Part shown: positions 58,651-64,000 of the stretch, piece by piece
Numbering within the stretch: position 1 is the first letter of the stretch
How the letters are laid out: each line of letters opens with the position of its first letter
Made by a program: the position numbers and the translations under genes
Notes under the pieces: generated by a model
What the model was told of the DNA's origin: nothing
Databases searched by the model: none
The model's input: the letters and a program-made list of their open reading frames with translations, nothing else
Source of the DNA: an uncultured Desulfobacteraceae bacterium
GTDB taxonomy: Bacteria > Desulfobacterota > Desulfobacteria > Desulfobacterales > UBA5852
Assembly (NCBI GenBank): GCA_913060875.1
Contig: CAJXSL010000002.1
Span: 420,845 to 484,844, forward strand
Direction of reading: 5' to 3'
DNA length: 64,000 bases

Positions 58651-59772
58651 ATGGCGCTGACACTGATGGAAGGCAACGAGGCCATTGCCTGGGGGGCCCG
58701 GTTGGCCGGATGCCGATTCTTCGCCGGCTACCCGATCACACCGGCCACGACGGTATACAATGCCATGCTCAGGCACCTGCCCCCCGAGGGCGGTGTCTGC
58801 ATGCAGGGGGAAGATGAAATTGCCTCCATCGGCTTTTGTTTAGGCGCCAGCATGGCCGACTGGAAGGCCATGACAGCCACCTCGGGCCCTGGCATCAGCC
58901 TTTACAGCGAACAGATATCCTTTGCCATCGGCAGTGAAATTCCCGTCGTGATCGTGGATGTCCAGCGCCTGGGACCGTCCACCGGATCCGCCACCAAAGG
59001 TGCGGACGGCGACATCCAGTTTCTCCAGTGGGGGAACAGCGGTGGTCTCCCCGTCATCGTGCTGGCCCCGGTGGGTGTAGAAGACTGTATCGTCCTGACC
59101 ATGCAGGCCTTCAACCTGGCCGAAACGTACCGCTGCCCGGTCTTCATCGCTGCCAACAAGGAAATTTCCATGACCCGGGAAACCGTGGATCTGGGCGCCA
59201 TTCACCTGCCGGAGATCGTCCAGCGCCGCACGGCCGATCCGGAGACCTCCTTTTTACCTTTCGGGGCCTCCAACGATCGCTCGGCGCCTGATTTTCTGCC
59301 CATCGGCGGCGATCGCCCGGTGCGGCAGACGTCCTCGACCCACGGGCCGGACGGCTATATCACCACCGATCCGGACGTGATCGCCCGGAACCAGTCCCGC
59401 CTGCAGCAGAAAATCATAGCGGACGTCCATAGCTTCACCTATTTCGAAGAAGTGACCACGCCGGGGGCCGACACCCTCATCATCGCCTACGGCATCACCG
59501 CCCGCGCTGCTCGAACGGCCGCGGAAACCTTGCGGGAAACCGGCGCGCCGGCGTCCCTGCTGACCCTGAAAACCCTGTGGCCGGTCCCCGAGGATTTGCT
59601 GCGGCAAAAAGCAGCGGATTACGACCGCATCGTCGTTGTGGAAATGAACCTCGGCCAGTACGTTCGCGAAATCCAGCGGGTCCTGCCGGACAAGGACATC
59701 CGGTTCCTGGGCCAGATGAACGGGGAATTGATCAAACCTAACCAGATCCGGGAGGTGGTGCGTCATGGATAG
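58651..59772 (+). CDS. korA: 2-oxoacid:ferredoxin oxidoreductase, alpha subunit
   Basis: A 373-aa subunit combining the pyrimidine-binding-like domain I (MEGNEAIAWGARLAGCRFFAGYPITPAT, ATSGPGISLYSEQISFA) and domain II (DTLIIAYGITARAARTA). This is the KorA or VorB arrangement without the gamma part. The complex oxidatively decarboxylates a 2-oxoacid to an acyl-CoA and reduces ferredoxin. GGAGG precedes the ATG. The stop overlaps the next start by 8 bp. The substrate could be 2-oxoglutarate or a branched or aryl oxoacid. Confidence 0.9.
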   Translation: MALTLMEGNEAIAWGARLAGCRFFAGYPITPATTVYNAMLRHLPPEGGVCMQGEDEIASIGFCLGASMADWKAMTATSGPGISLYSEQISFAIGSEIPVVIVDVQRLGPSTGSATKGADGDIQFLQWGNSGGLPVIVLAPVGVEDCIVLTMQAFNLAETYRCPVFIAANKEISMTRETVDLGAIHLPEIVQRRTADPETSFLPFGASNDRSAPDFLPIGGDRPVRQTSSTHGPDGYITTDPDVIARNQSRLQQKIIADVHSFTYFEEVTTPGADTLIIAYGITARAARTAAETLRETGAPASLLTLKTLWPVPEDLLRQKAADYDRIVVVEMNLGQYVREIQRVLPDKDIRFLGQMNGELIKPNQIREVVRHG

Positions 59773-61057
59773 TCTTCTCAATCACGATCGCCCGCCCGTT
59801 TTCTGCCCGGGCTGCGCCCATGACCGGGTCGTCAGCGCGTTGGACAAAACCTTTCAGAAGATGGGCTTGAAAGGTGAAGAGGTCGTCATCGTATCGGATA
59901 TCGGCTGCTCGGGCCTGTTCGACACCTTCTTCCACACCCACGCCTTTCACGGCCTGCACGGGCGCGCCCTGACCTATGCCACCGGGCTTAAAATGGCCCG
60001 CCCCGACCTGCATGTGGTGGTCACCATGGGGGATGGGGGGCTTGGCATCGGCGGGGCCCACCTGCTGAGCACCTGCCGGCGGAACATCGATCTGACCCTG
60101 CTCGTTCTGAACAACTTCAATTACGGCATGACCGGCGGGCAGTGTTCCTCCACTACACCGCCGGAAGCCCACGTGGGGTCTGGGTTTCTCAATCAACTGG
60201 AAAAACCCATCGATGTCTGCCAGGTGGCCGGCGCCGCCGGAGCAGCCCACCTGACCCGTGCGTCGGCCTACGACAAAGGCCTGCCCGCTATGCTGGAAGC
60301 GGCCCTTCGCTACGACGGTTTCGCCCTGCTGGACATCTGGGGGGTCTGTCCGGGCCGTTACACCAAGCGCAACAAACTGTCCCCCCAATCCATTGCCGCC
60401 GCCCTTGGCAATCTGCCGCCCCTTGACCATTTCAGGGGGGCCAACGACCGGCAGGAATACGGGCAGCACTATCGTGAGACAGCCGGGGCCTTGCCATCGA
60501 CACCGCCTCCGGAGAGGATTGAAGCGATCAACACGCCGCTCACGGAAGGCCGCCGGGAAGTGGTTCTCCTGGGCAGCGCCGGGCAGCGCATCGTCACCGC
60601 CGGCGAACTGCTCTGTCTGGCCGGCGCCTCGGCCGGGCTGCATGCCTCCCAGAAAAACGACTACCCCATCACGGTGCTGCGGGGCCACTCGGTGAGCGAA
60701 GTCATCCTGTCCAGAGACAGCATCGGCTTTACCGGCATCGACCGCCCGGCCGTGGTGCTGGCCCTGGCGCAAGAGGGCGTGGCCCGTCGCCGACAGATGC
60801 TGGCCGACCTCCCCGAAGATGCCCTCGTGGTCCGGGCGGCCGGCATCGATGTGCCGGCCAGCCGGGCCGACATCGCCACGTTCGATTTCAAAGCCGCCGG
60901 CATCCGGGAACCGGACTGGGCCCTGGCCGCCCTGGCCCTGATGGCCACCCGGAACGCAACCATCGACACGGCCATGCTGCAGTCGGCCCTGGACCTCCGC
61001 TTCAGGGGCAACGTCCGCGAGCTGGCCCAGGGCGTCGTTGATAAAATGATCACATGA
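59765..61057 (+). CDS. fused beta-gamma subunit of 2-oxoacid:ferredoxin oxidoreductase
   Basis: A 430-aa protein. Residues 1-235 are the TPP-binding beta subunit: PPVFCPGCAHD, SDIGCSG, GRALTYATGLKMARP, the TPP motif VTMGDGGLGIGG and NNFNYGMTGGQ. After a 20-residue linker, residues 260-430 are a gamma (KorC) domain: VVLLGSAGQRIVTAGELL and LHASQKNDYPITVLRGHSVSEVILS. In most organisms these are separate genes. Cluster cysteines near the N-terminus (Cys 14, 17) fit beta. No separate ferredoxin-type delta subunit is adjacent. Confidence 0.9.
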   Translation: MDSLLNHDRPPVFCPGCAHDRVVSALDKTFQKMGLKGEEVVIVSDIGCSGLFDTFFHTHAFHGLHGRALTYATGLKMARPDLHVVVTMGDGGLGIGGAHLLSTCRRNIDLTLLVLNNFNYGMTGGQCSSTTPPEAHVGSGFLNQLEKPIDVCQVAGAAGAAHLTRASAYDKGLPAMLEAALRYDGFALLDIWGVCPGRYTKRNKLSPQSIAAALGNLPPLDHFRGANDRQEYGQHYRETAGALPSTPPPERIEAINTPLTEGRREVVLLGSAGQRIVTAGELLCLAGASAGLHASQKNDYPITVLRGHSVSEVILSRDSIGFTGIDRPAVVLALAQEGVARRRQMLADLPEDALVVRAAGIDVPASRADIATFDFKAAGIREPDWALAALALMATRNATIDTAMLQSALDLRFRGNVRELAQGVVDKMIT

Positions 61058-61132
61058 TCATTGCCGGCGGAAGCGGTATGTCCACGTTTTCTGGCCTTGT
61101 TTTTGTCGGTCTCCTTTTAACACGAGGCCGTC

Positions 61133-61154
61133 TTTTCTTCCGCGTGGAAGAAAA
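61133..61154. terminator. hairpin after the Kor genes
   Basis: TTTTCTTCC-GCGT-GGAAGAAAA is a 9-bp perfect stem with a 4-nt loop. It resembles the CCGG palindromes elsewhere in the window, though interrupted by a loop. It separates the Kor genes from the glutaryl-CoA dehydrogenase gene. Confidence 0.5.
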
Positions 61155-61249
61155 TGAACATTGGAAATAATAAATTGGAATCGATCGTATCTTGATGCGA
61201 TATTCCGCAGGGAGCAGCAGACATCAACTCTATTAATTAGGAGTACACC

Positions 61250-62413
61250 GTGGACTTTGCCCTATCCAAAGATTTGGAAATGCTGAGAAAAGCCGTCCGG
61301 GAATTCGCCACCAAACAACTGGCCCCCCATGTGGACGAATGGGATGCGAACCACCACTTTCCCTACAAGGAGGCCGTGCTGCCCATGGCCGAACTGGGAC
61401 TGTTCGGCACGGTCATCCCCGAGAAGTACGACGGCGAGGACATGGGCTGGCTGTCGGCCATGATCGTCACCGAAGAAATCGCCCGGGTGTCCAGCTCCCT
61501 GCGGGTGCAGATCAACATGCAGACCCTGGGGTGCGCCTACACCATCTATCAATACGGCAGCGAGGAACTGGCGGCCAAATACGTTCCCAAGCTCGTGCGG
61601 GCAGAGTATGTGGGGGGCTTCGGCATCACCGAGCCCGATGCCGGCTCGGATGTCATGGCCATGACGTCCACGGCCGAAGACAAGGGCGACCACTGGCTCC
61701 TGAACGGCTCCAAGACCTGGATTTCCAACGCCCCGGTGGGCGATGTGACCATCTACTATGCCTACACGGATAAGGCCAAGGGCGCCAAAGGGCTGTCCGC
61801 CTTTGTGGTGGAGCTTAAAAACTTCAACGGGGTCAAGACCACCACGCTGGAAAAGATGGGGTCGCACTCCTCGCCCACGGGTGAAATCTTCCTCAGTGAC
61901 ACGCGGGTGCCCAAAGAAAACATCATCGGAAAGCCCGGGGACGGGACCAAAATCGTATTCGGCTCCCTCAACCAGACCCGCCTTTCCGCCGCGGCCGGCG
62001 CCGTGGGCGTGGCCCAGGGCTGCCTGGAAACCGTCCTGAAATACTGCAACGAACGCAAGCAGTTCGGCAAACCCATCGGCGATTACCAGATGAACCAGGA
62101 CATGATCGCCCAGATGGCCACCGAAATCGAAGCCTCGCGCCTCCTGGTCTACAAGGCGGCCTGGGCCAAGGACCAGGGACGGCTCAACAACGGCCTGGAT
62201 GTGGCCATGGCCAAATACCTGGCCGGCGAAACGGCGGTGAAATGCGCTAATTACGCCATGCGGCTACTGGGTGCTTACGGGTATTCCACCGAATATCCGG
62301 TGGCACGCTTTTACCGGGACGCCCCCACCTACACCATGGTGGAGGGCTCCTCGAATATCTGCAAGTGGATTATTGCGTTGGATCAGCTCGGCTACCGCAA
62401 GGCCAACCGCTAG
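61250..62413 (+). CDS. glutaryl-CoA dehydrogenase, probably non-decarboxylating
   Basis: A 387-aa acyl-CoA dehydrogenase: GFGITEPDAGSDVMAM, HWLLNGSKTWISNA, SLNQTRLSAAAGAVGVAQ and the C-terminal YRDAPTYTMVEGSSNICKWIIALDQLG. It resembles closely the Desulfococcus multivorans enzyme that oxidises glutaryl-CoA to glutaconyl-CoA without losing CO2. The start is GTG 61250 with TTAGGAG upstream. The sodium-pumping decarboxylase genes downstream would then decarboxylate glutaconyl-CoA to crotonyl-CoA, saving the energy as a sodium gradient. Distinction from decarboxylating enzymes depends on a few active-site residues that I cannot place without an alignment. Confidence 0.87.
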   Translation: MDFALSKDLEMLRKAVREFATKQLAPHVDEWDANHHFPYKEAVLPMAELGLFGTVIPEKYDGEDMGWLSAMIVTEEIARVSSSLRVQINMQTLGCAYTIYQYGSEELAAKYVPKLVRAEYVGGFGITEPDAGSDVMAMTSTAEDKGDHWLLNGSKTWISNAPVGDVTIYYAYTDKAKGAKGLSAFVVELKNFNGVKTTTLEKMGSHSSPTGEIFLSDTRVPKENIIGKPGDGTKIVFGSLNQTRLSAAAGAVGVAQGCLETVLKYCNERKQFGKPIGDYQMNQDMIAQMATEIEASRLLVYKAAWAKDQGRLNNGLDVAMAKYLAGETAVKCANYAMRLLGAYGYSTEYPVARFYRDAPTYTMVEGSSNICKWIIALDQLGYRKANR

Positions 62414-62423
62414 GACGAAGGCC

Positions 62424-62520
62424 GTATTCGCCCAATCTCGGCGTTGACCTGCATCCCTCGTTGTTGCGGCGTACCGATGTACGCCTCACGCCTCGGGGTT
62501 TGCGCGCCTTGATCTTGGGC
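62424..62520. repeat. structured intergenic repeat, about 97 bp
   Basis: The outer arms TTCGCCCAATCTCGGCG and CGCCTTGATCTTGGGC pair imperfectly, and the core holds the perfect hairpin GGCGTAC-CGAT-GTACGCC (62468-62485). The left arm is shared with 7269-7288. It lies just after the dehydrogenase stop, in a 306-bp gap; the remaining 200 bp show no gene that I can support. Confidence 0.6.
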
Positions 62521-62719
62521 AAATGCTTCTCCCGCTACGGCTATAAAATTGAAGCTCCTTTACCTTTAGCGAAGCCGAAGGCAGGCACCTCCTTCGAAGA
62601 GGGCTTGAAAAAGGATGTACATACAAGCAATAAAGCGTTTCCTGTTTCTCAAGGGATGGATAGTGTTAAGATCAAAACGAATCTTGCTGAACAGAAACGG
62701 ATAGAAAGGATTCGACCCC

Positions 62720-63118
62720 ATGACAGACGATCTGATCGCAAAAACCAAGAAGACGGCGGCGCTGTATTTCCAGGGGGTCGAAGATGAAAAGCCGTTTGAG
62801 CTCTGGAAGGCCTTCGATCCGGGACTTGCAAAGGATCTTTCCCTTTTTATCACGGGCAGGATGTACGCGCGGGAAAAACTGCCCCACCCCACCCGCCAGC
62901 TGATCACCGTGGCCGCCCTGACCGTACTGGGGCGCACGGACGAACTCAAGCTGCACATCCAGGCAGCCTTGAACGTGGGCTGTCCCGTGGCCGATATTGC
63001 CGAAACCATTTTTCAGACGGCGATCTACGGCGGCGTGCCGGCCACCAACAATGCGTTGAAGACCCTGCGCAGCGTGCTCGAGGAAAAGGGCGACTGGCCC
63101 CTGGAGAAGCCATCATGA
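62720..63118 (+). CDS. carboxymuconolactone decarboxylase/AhpD-like protein
   Basis: A 132-aa all-helical protein: LAKDLSLFITGRMYAREKL, RQLITVAALTVLGRTDELKLHI, and IAETIFQTAIYGGVPATNNAL. It lacks the CxxC of AhpD peroxidoreductases, so it is closer to the gamma-carboxymuconolactone decarboxylases. Its stop overlaps the next ATG (ATGA), which places it in the sodium-pump operon. A role in that pathway is not documented to my knowledge. Confidence 0.82.
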   Translation: MTDDLIAKTKKTAALYFQGVEDEKPFELWKAFDPGLAKDLSLFITGRMYAREKLPHPTRQLITVAALTVLGRTDELKLHIQAALNVGCPVADIAETIFQTAIYGGVPATNNALKTLRSVLEEKGDWPLEKPS

Positions 63119-63249
63119 ACGAAGCCCTGCAAATCTTCATGGCCGGACTGGGGGGCGTCTTTATCGGCATGACCCTGCTTTATGTCACCATACGCCTGAC
63201 CAGCATAGCGGCCGACCACCTGTCGAAAGGCGGTCCCAATGACAAATGA
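63115..63249 (+). CDS. small membrane subunit of a sodium-pumping decarboxylase (OadG/GcdC-like)
   Basis: A 44-aa protein, with ATG 63115 overlapping the previous stop and its own TGA overlapping the next gene by 11 bp. It has one membrane helix (FMAGLGGVFIGMTLLYVTIR) and a short polar tail, TSIAADHLSKGG. Position and shape fit the gamma- or delta-type subunit that anchors biotin-dependent sodium-pumping decarboxylases, although the usual long Pro/Ala linker is absent. Confidence 0.65.
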   Translation: MNEALQIFMAGLGGVFIGMTLLYVTIRLTSIAADHLSKGGPNDK

Positions 63250-64000
63250 CGTTATGGCCATCTTTCAAACGGCCGGATTTTTCCATCTCACGCCGGGCAT
63301 GGTCCTGATGTGGCTGGTGGGCGGCACCCTGATCTACCTGGCCATCGCCAAACAATACGAACCCCTGCTCCTGCTGCCCATCGGCTTCGGCATCCTGCTG
63401 GCCAACCTGCCGCTTGCCGGCCTGATGACGCCGCACGAAGGCCTGCTGTGGCGGTTTTACCACTACGGCATCCAGTGGGAGATCATTCCGCCCCTGATTT
63501 TTCTCGGACTGGGTGCCCTGACCGACTTCGGCCCCCTGCTCGCCAAGCCGGTCCTGATTTTCCTGGGGGCCGGAGCCCAGGCCGGCGTCTACCTGACCTT
63601 TTTCGCGGCCACGGCCCTGGGGTTCGATCTCAAGGAAGCCGCCACCATGGGCATCATCGGGGGCGCCGACGGACCCACGACCATTTTTCTGGCCGCCAAA
63701 CTGGCCCCCCACATGCTCGGCAGCTGTGCCGTGGCGGCCTATTCCTATATGGCGCTGGTGCCCATTATCCAGCCGCCCATCATGCGCCTTTTGACCACCT
63801 CCCAAGAGCGCACCATTCGCATGAAAAAAGGCCGCAAGGTCAGCCAACTGGAGAAAATTATTTTCCCCATCGTGGCCACCCTGGTCATCATTCTGCTGGT
63901 ACCGGCGGCGGCCCCGCTGATATCCATGTTCATGCTGGGCAACCTGTTCCGGGAGGCCAAAGTCGTGGAGCGCCTGACCAACGCCGCCCAGAACGAACTG
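63239..64000 (+). CDS. gcdB: sodium-pumping decarboxylase beta subunit, partial (glutaconyl-CoA type)
   Basis: The frame opens MTNDVMAIFQTAGFFHLTPG and runs past the window end (254 codons seen; the family is about 375-430 aa). It is a polytopic membrane protein with PLLLLPIGFGILLANLP, IFLGLGALTDFGPLLAKP and the sodium-binding signature MGIIGGADGPTTIFLAAKL. It decarboxylates carboxybiotin and exports Na+. Glutaconyl-CoA is favoured as the substrate because of the glutaryl-CoA dehydrogenase just upstream; oxaloacetate or methylmalonyl-CoA pumps share the subunit. The carboxyltransferase and biotin carrier genes should lie beyond the window. Confidence 0.9.
   Translation, partial: MTNDVMAIFQTAGFFHLTPGMVLMWLVGGTLIYLAIAKQYEPLLLLPIGFGILLANLPLAGLMTPHEGLLWRFYHYGIQWEIIPPLIFLGLGALTDFGPLLAKPVLIFLGAGAQAGVYLTFFAATALGFDLKEAATMGIIGGADGPTTIFLAAKLAPHMLGSCAVAAYSYMALVPIIQPPIMRLLTTSQERTIRMKKGRKVSQLEKIIFPIVATLVIILLVPAAAPLISMFMLGNLFREAKVVERLTNAAQNEL

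Noticed and set aside
59738..60772. 344-aa open frame on the minus strand
   Set aside because: Complementary to the KorBC fusion, whose TPP and gamma motifs are unambiguous; no start signal or motif.
1..64000. CRISPR arrays, rRNA, tRNA and prophage genes
   Set aside because: No regularly spaced repeats, no T-loop or cloverleaf that I could fold, and no structural or integrase genes were seen on reading.

Overview
The window looks like a chromosomal stretch of a strictly anaerobic, metabolically versatile sulfate-reducing deltaproteobacterium of the Desulfosarcina/Desulfococcus type (Desulfobacterales, Thermodesulfobacteriota). This is an inference from gene content: an acyl-CoA dehydrogenase very like the non-decarboxylating glutaryl-CoA dehydrogenase of Desulfococcus, genes for a sodium-pumping decarboxylase, a 2-oxoacid:ferredoxin oxidoreductase, TTT, TRAP and ABC organic-acid transporters, and several sigma-54 activators. 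I see no rRNA, tRNA, CRISPR array, transposase or phage gene.

Layout. 1-4.4 kb: an archaeal-flavoured group: the end of a beta-RFA-P synthase-like GHMP protein (+), facing an operon (-) of myo-inositol-phosphate synthase, two paralogous nucleotidyltransferases and a DUF447 protein. 5-7.2 kb: an AraC regulator divergent from a fosmidomycin-resistance-like MFS pump. 7.9-11.8 kb: a multi-PAS sensor with a periplasmic solute-binding domain and no kinase domain, followed by three small STAS-like proteins, the first frameshifted. 12.3-15.3 kb: AT-rich accessory genes, a C45-type acyltransferase lipoprotein and a class II Fic enzyme. 15.5-24.7 kb: a tartrate island with D-tartrate dehydratase, L-tartrate dehydratase, a TctABC transporter and tartrate dehydrogenase, driven by a visible sigma-54 promoter with an upstream inverted repeat and a divergent PrpR-like activator. 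24.7-28.5 kb: an Fe-S protein, a cysteine hydrolase and a second sigma-54 activator with three tandem palindromes in front of it. 28.7-34.2 kb: a HupE-NicO fusion metal permease and a TatT-DctPQM TRAP system separated by a MITE-like element. 34.4-41 kb: two lytic transglycosylases, an MBL hydrolase, a cytidylate-kinase-like protein and many small repeats.

41.2-45.2 kb is an Fo-only ATP synthase operon without F1 genes. Besides a normal c subunit (82 aa) it encodes a 327-aa protein made of four fused c-subunit hairpins, of which only the first keeps the ion-binding carboxylate. A 262-bp MITE-like element splits this operon between atpE and atpF. This is the strongest candidate for an undescribed system in the window.

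45.4-58.6 kb: a cyclic-nucleotide-binding protein, then an RpiR-controlled cluster for import (polar amino-acid ABC transporter) and breakdown of what is probably an amino or keto sugar acid: class V aminotransferase, 2-hydroxyacid dehydrogenase, KDG-type kinase, KDPG aldolase, Zn-dependent and short-chain dehydrogenases, a second PfkB kinase and a GntR regulator. 58.6-64 kb: KorA and a fused KorBC oxidoreductase, then glutaryl-CoA dehydrogenase, a carboxymuconolactone-decarboxylase-like protein and the gamma- and beta-type membrane subunits of a sodium-pumping decarboxylase, running off the window end.

At least five families of short non-coding repeats are scattered between 30 and 63 kb. One is an identical-length 274-bp direct pair that brackets the Fo and ABC region.
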